15,868 nt of DNA, from the NCBI GenBank assembly GCA_041394725.1, contig JAWKHR010000083.1:1-15868 (forward strand), read 5' to 3'. Every line of letters begins with the position of its first letter. Position 1 is the first letter of the stretch. A program made the position numbers and the translations under genes. Shown in pieces: positions 5,942-12,897 of this stretch. The notes beneath the pieces are model-generated. The model was not told where the DNA came from. It did no database searches and saw only the letters and a list, made by a program, of their open reading frames with translations. Source of the DNA: JAWKHR01 sp041394725. Its GTDB lineage: Bacteria; Acidobacteriota; Vicinamibacteria; Vicinamibacterales; SCN-69-37.

Positions 5942-7651
5942 ATGTCCGCGACCCTGGACCGTGACACGGGGCTCGTCGATGCGCCGCCCTCGCGGCTGCG
6001 TCGCTACCGGCAGATCGCCTCGGTGCTCGTCCGCCACGGGCTGGCGGACGTGGTGGACGCGCTGCACCTCGGGTCCTACCTCGCGCTCGGGACGCGCCTC
6101 CTGCCTCGACGCGCCCGGGTCGATCCGTCGCTCTCCCGGGCGGCGCGATTCCGCCTGACGCTCGAGGAACTGGGCCCGACGTTCATCAAGTTCGGGCAGG
6201 CCCTCAGCGTGCGGGCCGACGTCCTGCCGCCGGCGTTCACGGCGGAACTCGCGACGCTCCAGGAGCACGTGTCGCCGCTCGAGCCCGGCGTCGCCGAGGC
6301 GGTGATCGCCCGCGAGTTCGGCCAGCCGGTGGAGGCACTGTTCACGACGTTCGACCCGGTCCCGCTCGCGGCCGCGTCGATGGCGCAGGTGCATCGCGCG
6401 ACGCTGCCGACGGGGGAGATCGTCGCCGTGAAGGTCCGCCGGCCCGGCATCCGGCGCGTCATCGCCGGCGACGTCGAGATCCTCCGCCAGCTGGCGGCCC
6501 TCGTCGAGCGGTCGTTCGCGGCGGCGGCGGTGGTCCGGCCGGTCCAGCTCGTCGAGGAGTTCGCGCGCACGATTCGCGCGGAGCTGGACCTCGCGCGCGA
6601 GGGCCGCCACATCGAGCACGTCGCGCGCAACTTCGCGGGCGACCCGACGGTGCGCGTGCCGTGGGTCCACTGGCCGCTCACGACGCCGCGGGTCCTCACG
6701 ATGGAGTTCCTCGACGGGGCCAGGGTGGCGGATCTCGCGGCCACGGGCGTGCCGGTCGAGGTGCGGCGCCTCGTCGCCGCGCGCGGCGCCGACGCCGTGC
6801 TCGCCCAGGTGCTGGTGCACGGGTTCTTCCACGCCGATCCCCATCCGGGCAACCTGCTCGTGCTCGACGGGCCGGACGGGCCCGTCATCGGCTTCCTCGA
6901 CTTCGGCATCGTCGGCCGGCTCGACGAGCGGCACCGGCGGCAGATCGCGCGCGTCATCCGCGCGGTCTGGCGGCGCGACGCGCCGGCGCTCACGACCGTG
7001 GCGCTGGCGATCACCCGGCCCGAGCACGACGTGGACGTGCCGGCGCTCGAGCAGGACCTCGGCGGGCTGCTCGACGCCTACGCGGACGTCCCGCTCGGCG
7101 AGCTGTCGATGACCGAGGTGCTCACCGAGGTGATCGGCACCGCCGCGCGTCACCAGCTGCGGATTCCGTCCACGTTGATGCTGCTCATCAAGACCGTGAT
7201 GACCATCGAGGGCGTGGGCCGGCAGCTGGATCCGACCTTCCGCATCGTCCGGCATGCGGCGCCGCTCGCCGATCGGCTGTGGCGGCAGGAGTTCTCCCCG
7301 GTCGCGCTGGCGGCACGCGCGGGCGAGGCGACCCGGGCCGCGATGTCGGCGATGCGCGCCGCGCCGGCGAACCTCGACGCCATCGCGCGCAAGGTGCGCG
7401 ACGGCCGGCTCGAGGTGCGCTTCGTGCACCGGAACCTCGACCACTTCGTGCGCGAGATGGACCGGTCGAGCAACCGGCTGAGCTTCGCCATCGTCATCGG
7501 CGCGATCGTCGTCGGGTCGTCGGTGGTGATCCAGGCGGGGGTCGGGCCGTTCGTCTTCGGCTATCCCGTGCTGGGCGTCGGCGGCTTCCTCGTCGCAGGC
7601 TTCCTCGGCATCGGCCTGGCGATCGGCGTGCTGCGGTCGGGCCGGCTCTGA
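5942..7651 (+). CDS. ABC1/UbiB-family atypical kinase-like protein
   Basis: The product has 569 residues, a normal length. The family hallmarks are in order: KFGQ motif (FIKFGQALSVRADVLP, 81-96), the Ala-rich loop AAASMAQVH (143-151), the VAVK lysine (164), the catalytic-loop-like HADPHPGNLL (298-306) and the DFG-type FLDFGIVGRL (318-327). The C-terminus has two hydrophobic spans separated by a short loop, from about 512 to 563, as in membrane-bound UbiB. UbiB proteins support ubiquinone or other prenyl-lipid synthesis through ATP binding and hydrolysis; whether they phosphorylate anything is unsettled. No quinone-synthesis genes lie beside it. The start was chosen because the family N-terminus fits; the ribosome binding site is poor (GGCGGGA close to the ATG). 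The long open frame upstream of 5942 in the same phase is a GC artefact. Confidence 0.9.
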   Translation: MSATLDRDTGLVDAPPSRLRRYRQIASVLVRHGLADVVDALHLGSYLALGTRLLPRRARVDPSLSRAARFRLTLEELGPTFIKFGQALSVRADVLPPAFTAELATLQEHVSPLEPGVAEAVIAREFGQPVEALFTTFDPVPLAAASMAQVHRATLPTGEIVAVKVRRPGIRRVIAGDVEILRQLAALVERSFAAAAVVRPVQLVEEFARTIRAELDLAREGRHIEHVARNFAGDPTVRVPWVHWPLTTPRVLTMEFLDGARVADLAATGVPVEVRRLVAARGADAVLAQVLVHGFFHADPHPGNLLVLDGPDGPVIGFLDFGIVGRLDERHRRQIARVIRAVWRRDAPALTTVALAITRPEHDVDVPALEQDLGGLLDAYADVPLGELSMTEVLTEVIGTAARHQLRIPSTLMLLIKTVMTIEGVGRQLDPTFRIVRHAAPLADRLWRQEFSPVALAARAGEATRAAMSAMRAAPANLDAIARKVRDGRLEVRFVHRNLDHFVREMDRSSNRLSFAIVIGAIVVGSSVVIQAGVGPFVFGYPVLGVGGFLVAGFLGIGLAIGVLRSGRL

Positions 7652-7652
7652 G

Positions 7653-7672
7653 GCCGGGCGCGACGACCCGGC
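7653..7672 (+). terminator. GC-rich hairpin just after the ABC1 gene
   Basis: GCCGGG (7653-7658) pairs with CCCGGC (7667-7672) around an 8-base loop, starting 2 nt after the stop codon. There is no T tract, so intrinsic termination is uncertain. Confidence 0.35.
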
Positions 7673-7688
7673 GAGCCAGGCCGCCGGG

Positions 7689-7710
7689 TCCAGGCATCAG
7701 GGAGCCTGGA
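7689..7710. promoter_or_regulatory. Perfect 7-bp inverted repeat upstream of the CBS operon
   Basis: TCCAGGC and GCCTGGA are inverted copies around ATCAGGGA. The element is about 85-100 bp upstream of the sigma-54-like promoter at 7793-7808, a distance expected for an enhancer site. It could equally be a second terminator stem for the ABC1 gene. Its arms differ from those of the 3379-3398 repeat. Confidence 0.35.
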
Positions 7711-7792
7711 GGACTGCGCGGGCCGGCGGGCAGAATCGCGCCGTATCGGTCGGCTGGTCCGCGCGACGGGGCCGCGAGGCGGCGCCACGACC

Positions 7793-7808
7793 TGGCACCG
7801 CTTGTGCT
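7793..7808 (+). promoter_or_regulatory. Sigma-54-like -24/-12 promoter for the CBS-CFA-reductase operon
   Basis: TGGCACCGCTTGTGCT has a perfect -24 half (TGGCAC), GG and GC 10 bases apart, and TGCT at -12. It departs from TGGCACG-N4-TTGCW at only two positions. The transcript would start near 7819, giving a leader of about 31 nt with GGAGG 6 nt before the ATG at 7850. It is the best-matching of the five elements found in the window. Confidence 0.7.
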
Positions 7809-7849
7809 CCAGCAAGGCAACGGGGGAACCGCCCCATCGGAGGTACGCC

Positions 7850-8281
7850 ATGACCAGGCTTCGCGTCCGCGATCTGATGAGTGATCACGTGATGTCGGTG
7901 CGCCCGGACTCGCCGCTGGCCGAGGTCCGCGACCTGATGATCGACCGGCGGATCCGGCACGTGCCGGTCGTCGAGGACGACGGCACGCTGGTCGGGCTGG
8001 TCTCCGAGCGTGACCTGCTGCGCCAGGTCCTCGCGGAGACCGAGGCGCTGCCGATCTCGGCGCGCACCGACCTGTACGAGGCGATCCGCGCGCGCGAGAT
8101 CATGACGCGGGACGTCGAGACGATCGACGTGGACGAGGACATCTCGGTGGCCGCGCAGGCGATGCTCGAGAACAAGTACGGCTGCCTGCCGGTGGTCGAG
8201 GAGGGCACCCTGGCCGGGATCCTCACCGAGGCGGACTTCGTGCGGTTCCTCACCGAGCCTGAAGCCGAGGCTGCCGGCTGA
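7850..8281 (+). CDS. CBS-domain pair protein
   Basis: The product has 143 residues and is made almost wholly of two CBS domains. The first spans about 5-62 (VRDLMSDHVMSVRPDSPLAE, then RHVPVVEDDGTLVGLVSERDLL). The second spans about 80-135 (AREIMTRDVETIDVDEDISV, then CLPVVEEGTLAGILTEADFVRFL). Such Bateman modules bind adenine nucleotides or S-adenosylmethionine in the cleft between the domains and act as energy or ligand sensors, usually as dimers in the cytoplasm. No effector domain is attached, so a partner protein is expected. The start is the ATG at 7850, with GGAGG 6 nt upstream; the longer in-frame extension lies in the promoter. It is the first gene of an operon with the cyclopropane synthase-type methyltransferase and the flavoprotein; binding SAM or sensing energy to control them would be a reasonable guess. 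Confidence 0.92.
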   Translation: MTRLRVRDLMSDHVMSVRPDSPLAEVRDLMIDRRIRHVPVVEDDGTLVGLVSERDLLRQVLAETEALPISARTDLYEAIRAREIMTRDVETIDVDEDISVAAQAMLENKYGCLPVVEEGTLAGILTEADFVRFLTEPEAEAAG

Positions 8282-8344
8282 CGCGTGTCCGCCCGCGCGA
8301 GGGCCCGCGCACCCGTCCCGACCCGGCGATGAAGGGAGGCACGC

Positions 8345-9652
8345 ATGCCCGCTCCTGAGCCCACGCCATCCGTCGTCCCGTCGGCGCGTGAGACCGAATC
8401 CGCCACGCCGCGCGGTCGCACGGGCCGACTGCCACCGGGCGGATCTCTGGGACGACCGGGAGCGTCGTCGTCCACGCGCCTGGACCGCTGGGTGCTCGGC
8501 CGGCTCGCCGGCATCTTCGCCGGCGCGCCGATCCAGCTGGTGCTGTGGGACGGCACGACCGCGACGCTCGGGCGATCGCCCATGGCCGCCATCGGGATCG
8601 CGGATCGGCGAACGCTCCGCGACCTCGTGCTGCGACCGGAGATCGGGTTCGGCGAGGCCTACGCGGACGGCCGCCTGACGGTGCACGGCGATCTCGAGGG
8701 GACGCTCGAGACGGTGTTCCGCCACATGGCCGGTCGATGGCCGCGTCCGATCCTGCCGCACCGCGCGACCGGCGCGTCGCGCTCCGCCGCCCGGCACAAC
8801 GTGCACGCGCACTACGACCTCGGCAACGACTTCTACCGGCTGTGGCTGGACGACGCGATGGTCTACACGTGCGCGTACTATGAGCGCCCGGACGCGTCGC
8901 TGGAGGACGCGCAGACGGCGAAGCTGGATCACGTCTGCCGGAAGCTGCGCCTGCGGCCGGGCGAGCACGTCATCGAGGCGGGATCCGGCTGGGGCGCGCT
9001 GGCCATCCACATGGCCCGTCACTACGGTGTGACGGTGCGCGCGTACAACATCTCCGAGGCGCAGCTCGAGTACTCGCGGGCCCGCGCGTGGCGCGAGGGG
9101 CTGGCCGGCCGGGTGGAGTTCGTGGCCGGCGACTACCGCGAGATCCGCGGCCGGTGCGACGCGTTCGTCTCGGTCGGGATGGTCGAGCACGTCGGCGTCC
9201 GGCGGTACCGCGAGCTCGGCGAGGTGATCGCGCGGGCGATCCACCCGGGGCACGGCCGCGGCCTGCTGCACTTCATCGGACGCAACTACCCGGCGCGTTT
9301 CAGCCCGTGGATTGAGCGGTACGTCTTCCCGGGCGCCTACGCGCCCGCGCTCAGCGAGGTGCTGCCCCGCGCGCTCGAGCCGTTCGATCTGGCGGTCGAG
9401 GACGTGGAGAACCTGCGGCTGCACTACGCGTTCACCCTCGCCGAGTGGCTCGCCAGGTTCGAGCGGCACGCGCGCGAGATTGCGGAGATGTTCGACGAGC
9501 GCTTCGTGCGCATGTGGCGTCTGTATCTCGCCAGCGCGCAGGCCAGCTTCGCGAGCGGCGACCTGCAGCTGTTCCAGGTCCTCTTCCGTCGCCCGCTGGA
9601 CGGCGACGCCCCGTCCACCCGACGGGCGTTCTATCAGGACCCGCCCGCATGA
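8345..9652 (+). CDS. cfa: Cyclopropane-fatty-acid synthase-type SAM methyltransferase
   Basis: The product has 435 residues, with a Pro/Ser-rich N-terminus of about 45 residues before the family domain. GGGAGG lies 5 nt before the ATG. The lipid-facing N-terminal region covers about 47-145. Then follow HNVHAHYDLGNDFY (151-164), YTCAYY with Cys176 (the position of E. coli Cfa Cys139), the SAM loop EAGSGWGALA (211-220), VEHVG with Glu281, LLHFIGR with His309, and LHYAFTLAEW with Tyr361. These match residues known in Cfa to bind the bicarbonate or act near the methyl transfer. The position equal to E. coli Cys354 seems to be Ala here (LASAQASF). The reaction adds a methylene group from SAM across a double bond of membrane phospholipid acyl chains. 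The final codons overlap the flavoprotein start as ATGA, so the two products are translationally coupled and probably act on the same lipid. Confidence 0.9.
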   Translation: MPAPEPTPSVVPSARETESATPRGRTGRLPPGGSLGRPGASSSTRLDRWVLGRLAGIFAGAPIQLVLWDGTTATLGRSPMAAIGIADRRTLRDLVLRPEIGFGEAYADGRLTVHGDLEGTLETVFRHMAGRWPRPILPHRATGASRSAARHNVHAHYDLGNDFYRLWLDDAMVYTCAYYERPDASLEDAQTAKLDHVCRKLRLRPGEHVIEAGSGWGALAIHMARHYGVTVRAYNISEAQLEYSRARAWREGLAGRVEFVAGDYREIRGRCDAFVSVGMVEHVGVRRYRELGEVIARAIHPGHGRGLLHFIGRNYPARFSPWIERYVFPGAYAPALSEVLPRALEPFDLAVEDVENLRLHYAFTLAEWLARFERHAREIAEMFDERFVRMWRLYLASAQASFASGDLQLFQVLFRRPLDGDAPSTRRAFYQDPPA

Positions 9653-10758
9653 GGCCGACCGCGGACGTCATCGTCGTCGGCGGCGGCCCGGCCGGATCGA
9701 CCTGTGCGTGGCGCCTGCGACGCGCCGGGCTGGACGTGGTCGTCATCGACCGGGCGGTGTTCCCGCGCGACAAGACCTGCGCGGGCTGGATCACGCCGGC
9801 GGTGGTCGCGCGCCTCGAACTGGATCTCGAGGCCTATGCCGCCGCGCGCACGCTGCAGGCGTTCACCGGGTTCCGCATCGGGCTGATCGGCCGGGACACG
9901 CGGCTCGTGGACTTCGGCGAGGTGGTGTCCTGGGGCATCCGCCGCTGCGAGTTCGACAGGTGGCTGCTCGACCGGTCCGGCGCGCGCCAGAGGACGGGCG
10001 AGCCCGTGAAGGCGATGCGACGCGAGGGCGATCTGTGGGTCGTCAACGAGGAGCGCGCGCCGGTCGTCGTCGGCGCGGGTGGGCATTTCTGTCCCGTCGC
10101 GCGATGGCTCAATCCCGGAGCGAGACACGAGGTCGTCGTCGCCGCCCAGGAGACGGAGTTCGTGCTCGACGCCGGGGAGGCGGCCCGGCATCCCGTGGCG
10201 CCGGGGACGCCGGCGCTGTACTTCTGGCCGGACCTGACGGGCTACGGCTGGTGCGTCCGGAAGGGCCGCTACGTGAACATCGGCGTCGGCCGGCTGCAGC
10301 CGGACTCGTTTCCATCGGCCGTGCGCGAGTTCCAGGCGTTCCTCGAGTCGGCCGGCGTGATGCCGGCCGGCGCGCCGCGGCGCTGGAAGGGCCATGCGTA
10401 TCTCCTGGATCGCACGTCGCGCCGGCGGGTGCACGACGCGGGCGTGCTGATCGCGGGTGACGCGGCGGGTCTGGCGCGCGCGCCGAGCGGAGAGGGGATT
10501 CTGCCGGCCGTCGAGTCGGGCCTGATGGCGGCCGAGGCGATCCTCGATGCGCGGCCCGTGTTCACGCGCGACGCGCTCGCGCCGTATGCGGAGGCCGTCG
10601 CGCGCCGGTTCGCGTGGCGCGGCGAACGCGCGCCGGGGCCCGGCGTGCCGGCCTGGCTGGCCCGAGCCGCCGGACGAATCGTGCTCGCCTCGGACTGGAT
10701 GACGCGGCACTGGTTGATCGAGCGGGCCTTCCTGCACCGCGATCGCCGGGCGGCGTGA
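9649..10758 (+). CDS. Geranylgeranyl-reductase-type FAD oxidoreductase
   Basis: The product has 369 residues. The ATG at 9649 overlaps the stop of the methyltransferase gene in ATGA. The start is further supported because the dinucleotide-binding motif GGGPAGSTCA (11-20) then lies where the family has it, with Asp34 ending the second strand (VVIDRAVFPRDKTCAGW, the usual substrate and FAD region). The second FAD motif, VLIAGDAAGLARAPSGEGILPAVESG, lies in the last third and is typical of the geranylgeranyl reductase/electron-transfer flavoprotein dehydrogenase group. Members reduce isolated double bonds in prenyl or other lipids, using reduced ferredoxin or NADPH; this substrate is unknown. The pairing with a Cfa-type enzyme suggests reduction or modification of a membrane lipid. 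The protein is cytoplasmic or peripheral at the membrane, and no transmembrane span is apparent. Its 3' end is 56 bp from the convergent barrel gene. Confidence 0.88.
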   Translation: MRPTADVIVVGGGPAGSTCAWRLRRAGLDVVVIDRAVFPRDKTCAGWITPAVVARLELDLEAYAAARTLQAFTGFRIGLIGRDTRLVDFGEVVSWGIRRCEFDRWLLDRSGARQRTGEPVKAMRREGDLWVVNEERAPVVVGAGGHFCPVARWLNPGARHEVVVAAQETEFVLDAGEAARHPVAPGTPALYFWPDLTGYGWCVRKGRYVNIGVGRLQPDSFPSAVREFQAFLESAGVMPAGAPRRWKGHAYLLDRTSRRRVHDAGVLIAGDAAGLARAPSGEGILPAVESGLMAAEAILDARPVFTRDALAPYAEAVARRFAWRGERAPGPGVPAWLARAAGRIVLASDWMTRHWLIERAFLHRDRRAA

Positions 10759-10814
10759 CGGCGGCCCCCGGCGGGCACCGGCCGGCTGTGACCGCCGCCG
10801 CCAGGACCGAATGC

Positions 10815-11549
10815 TCAGAACCGGTAGCCGGCGGTCGCGCCGAACAGGCCGGAGGTTCGCGACCGGCCGTCGGCCAGCACGATCCAGAGCCGCGCCTCGG
10901 GCTGCACGAAGAAGCGGCCGTCGGTGTTGAACCGCACGCCGAACGACGCCGTGATCGCCGGGTCGCCGAACGTGCGGTCCGGCCAGCGCCGATCGCCGGG
11001 CACGACCAGCACGCCGAGCCGGCGCGCGTAGAAGTCCGGCAGGTCGCCCGCGCCCCACAGACCGAGGCCCGCGCCGGCGACACACGCGTTCCCGCCGACG
11101 CCCATGCCGCTGCCCGGTCCCATGCCGAGGGGGCCACCGCCGCCGGGGCCGGCGCAGAACCGATCGCCGGCCTGCACGCCCGCGGGAATCGCGCCGAGCA
11201 GCCGCGGGTCGGCGAGCGTGACGGTCGCGCGGTGGTAGGCGAGGCCGCCGCCGACGAACGGCACGACGGCGTCCGACCAGTGCCCGGACACCGCGACGAG
11301 CGCGGACGCGCCGAGCGTGACCGTGCTCGACCACCGCGCCTGCGTCACGTACGTCGCCTCGCCCTCGATCGCGACGCGATCGGACAGTTCCAGCATCACC
11401 AGTCCGCCCACCGCCGCGCTCGTGCCCGCGTCGGACGGCACGATGCCCGCGCGGAACGCCGCCGAGACGGGATGCGACGACTGCGCGGCCGCGATCGACG
11501 GGCCGGCGGCCAGCGACACGAGCAGCGTGAGGATGGTGATGCGGCGCAT
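10815..11549 (-). CDS. Outer-membrane beta-barrel protein with Gly-rich insert
   Basis: The product has 244 residues. A signal peptide (MRRITILTLLVSLAAGPSIAA, cut near residue 22) leads into amphipathic barrel strands such as VGGLVMLELSDRVAIEGEA and VVPFVGGGLAYHRATV. The sequence ends TAGYRF, with the C-terminal Phe favoured by the outer-membrane insertion machinery. Residues about 131-168 are a Gly-rich loop with two cysteines (132 and 156) that could form a disulphide. DLPDFYARRL at 169-178 and TFGDPA at 193-198 match the barrel gene at 1680-2288 (DIPDFYARRL, RFTDPA), so they are paralogues separated by about 9 kb. Function unknown; the family resembles generic OmpA/OmpW-like small barrels. 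GAGGT about 7 nt upstream supports the ATG at 11549. It is transcribed in the same direction as Hsp20, behind a strong hairpin. Confidence 0.78.
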   Translation of the reverse strand: MRRITILTLLVSLAAGPSIAAAQSSHPVSAAFRAGIVPSDAGTSAAVGGLVMLELSDRVAIEGEATYVTQARWSSTVTLGASALVAVSGHWSDAVVPFVGGGLAYHRATVTLADPRLLGAIPAGVQAGDRFCAGPGGGGPLGMGPGSGMGVGGNACVAGAGLGLWGAGDLPDFYARRLGVLVVPGDRRWPDRTFGDPAITASFGVRFNTDGRFFVQPEARLWIVLADGRSRTSGLFGATAGYRF

Positions 11550-11572
11550 GGGACACCTCGCGGGGAAGGGGA

Positions 11573-11601
11573 CGGAAGGCCGGGTCCGTTCCGGCCTTCC
11601 G
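11573..11601 (-). terminator. 11-bp perfect hairpin after the Hsp20 gene
   Basis: CGGAAGGCCGG (11573-11583) and CCGGCCTTCCG (11591-11601) pair perfectly around a 7-base loop. On the minus strand the stem starts 6 nt after the TAG stop of Hsp20. It is followed by a C-rich tract and not a T run, so it is a strong structure but only a probable terminator. It also lies in the leader of the next gene (10815-11549) and could modulate read-through into it. Confidence 0.55.
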
Positions 11602-11607
11602 GGGGAG

Positions 11608-12051
11608 CTACTGGACTTTCACGTCGATCGTGCGGGGCTTCGCCGTCGCCGACTTCGGCAGGTGCACGTTGAGCACGCCGTCCTTGAACTCGGCGGCGAT
11701 CTTCGGCTGCTCGACGTCGGTCGGCAGCGTGAGGTGCCGCACGAACTTGCCGTACGACCGTTCCACGCGATGGAACCGCTTGTTCTTCTCTTCCTTCTCC
11801 TGCTTCCGCTCGCCCTCGAGGCAGAGCATGCCGTTCTCGACGCTGATGTGCACGTCTTCCTTCTTCACGGCGGGCAGGTCAGCCTTCACGAGGTACTCCT
11901 TCTCGGTTTCCTCGACGTCCAGGGCCGGGGCCCAGTCGCCGAATTCGCCGTTCTCCCGGGCCAGCCGGGACGTGGGCATCGCCAGCAGCGTGCCCAGGCG
12001 CGACGAGAGGTCTTCCATCTCGCGCAGCGGATCCCAACGAATCATGGCCAT
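11608..12051 (-). CDS. Hsp20/alpha-crystallin small heat shock protein
   Basis: The product has 147 residues, the usual bacterial length. It opens with MAMIRWDPLREMEDL, the typical start of bacterial Hsp20 proteins. The alpha-crystallin domain covers about 40-136: PALDVEETEKEYLVKADLPAVKKEDVHISVENGMLCLEG, a charged loop EEKNKRFHRVERSYG, and GVLNVHLPK (125-133). The tail RTIDVKVQ carries an I-x-V motif for oligomer assembly. It works as an ATP-independent holdase in the cytoplasm, binding unfolding proteins. AAGGAG 7 nt upstream supports the ATG at 12051; the second ATG at 12045 is less well spaced. It follows the hydrolase gene by 77 bp, a gap with a GC stem (GGGCCGG-type) but no promoter that I could identify, so it may share the hydrolase promoter. 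I saw no CIRCE element. Confidence 0.95.
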   Translation of the reverse strand: MAMIRWDPLREMEDLSSRLGTLLAMPTSRLARENGEFGDWAPALDVEETEKEYLVKADLPAVKKEDVHISVENGMLCLEGERKQEKEEKNKRFHRVERSYGKFVRHLTLPTDVEQPKIAAEFKDGVLNVHLPKSATAKPRTIDVKVQ

Positions 12052-12128
12052 GATGCGACTCCTTCGGTAGCGGACAGGTGGTCAGACGATCCGGATGCGG
12101 CGGCAGGCCGGCCGGGGCCGGCCCGGGC

Positions 12129-12821
12129 TCACGGAGGCGAGCGCTGATGCCGTTCCGGCGGGCGGGACAGATACCGGTCGAGCCACAGCGCCGCGCGATC
12201 CGCGACGTGTTCGAGCGTGCCGGGCTCCTCGAACAGGTGCGTCGCACCCGGCACGACCTCCAGCGTGGCCACCGTCGTCATGCGGCTCTGGGCCTCGCGG
12301 TTCAGGTCCAGCACCACCGGGTCGAGGCTGCCGACCAGGAGCAGCGTCGGTGCCTGCACCCGCGGCAGGGCGTCGTCCGCCAGGTCGGGGCGCCCGCCCC
12401 GCGAGACCACCGCGCGGACGACCTCGGGGCGCGCCGCGGCCGCCACCAGGGCCGCCGCCGCGCCGGTGCTCGCGCCGAACAGGCCGATTGGCAGCGTCGC
12501 CGTTTCCGGTCCCAGCCGGGCCCAGTCCACGAGGTGCGCCACGCGGGTGCCGAGCAGGTCGATGTCGAAGCGGAGTCCCGCGGTCCGGCGATCCTCGATT
12601 TCCTCGCCGGTCGTCAGCAGATCGGCGAGCAGCGTGCCCAGGCCGTGCGCGCGCAGGATTTCGGCGACGTGCTGGTTGCGCGGGCTCAGCCGGCTGGAGC
12701 CGCTGCCGTGGGCGAAGATCACGAGGCCCTTCGCGTGCGGCGGGACGGCCAGGTCTGCCTTCAGTCGAACCGGACCGGCGGGAATCGTGGTGGGCGTCGG
12801 GACTGCCGAGTTGACTGCCAT
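12129..12821 (-). CDS. Dienelactone-hydrolase-type alpha/beta hydrolase
   Basis: The product has 230 residues from the ATG at 12821. A TTG upstream (12848) lies in the candidate promoter and is rejected. The oxyanion region is VIFAHGSGSSRLSPRN (35-50). The nucleophile elbow is FGASTGAAAAL with Ser118, the Asp is in VGSLDPVVLD (167) and the His in PGATHLFEEPG (195), a full triad. This exact style (HGSGSSRxSPRN, GASTGAA, THLFEEPG) is known from dienelactone-hydrolase-like proteins that in many bacteria are fused or adjacent to phosphoribosyltransferases in stress islands; no phosphoribosyltransferase is seen here. It is cytoplasmic with unknown substrate. A G-rich run 5 nt upstream may serve as ribosome binding site. 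It is the first gene of a probable unit with Hsp20. Confidence 0.88.
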   Translation of the reverse strand: MAVNSAVPTPTTIPAGPVRLKADLAVPPHAKGLVIFAHGSGSSRLSPRNQHVAEILRAHGLGTLLADLLTTGEEIEDRRTAGLRFDIDLLGTRVAHLVDWARLGPETATLPIGLFGASTGAAAALVAAAARPEVVRAVVSRGGRPDLADDALPRVQAPTLLLVGSLDPVVLDLNREAQSRMTTVATLEVVPGATHLFEEPGTLEHVADRAALWLDRYLSRPPERHQRSPP

Positions 12822-12843
12822 AGCGGCCCCCCACGCGATACGT

Positions 12844-12859
12844 AGCAAGCTGCTTGCCG
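12844..12859 (-). promoter_or_regulatory. Sigma-54-like -24/-12 element before the hydrolase-Hsp20 unit
   Basis: The minus strand reads CGGCAAGCAGCTTGCT, with GG and GC 10 bases apart and the same two mismatches (C for T at the first base, A for C at the sixth) as the element at 3305-3320. The predicted start near 12833 gives a 12-nt leader, again the same geometry. It contains a palindrome (GCAAGC-T-GCTTGC), so a repressor site or chance match is possible. Confidence 0.45.
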
Positions 12860-12897
12860 CCTCATCCGGTCGGCGTGCGCGGCGGAAACGCCACGCG

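Noticed and set aside
7697..9469. 590-codon minus-strand open frame
   Set aside because: It is antisense to the CBS and Cfa genes. The composition (His/Asp/Arg-rich, no motif) is that of a shadow frame.
9634..11556. 640-codon minus-strand open frame
   Set aside because: It spans the antisense of the flavoprotein and another frame of the barrel gene, both of which have clear signatures, so it is not a gene.
12052..12128. Sigma-54 or CIRCE element before Hsp20
   Set aside because: The best GG-N10-GC alignment near 12097-12112 lacks TTGC and most -24 bases, and no CIRCE-type inverted repeat was seen. The gap holds only a GC stem.
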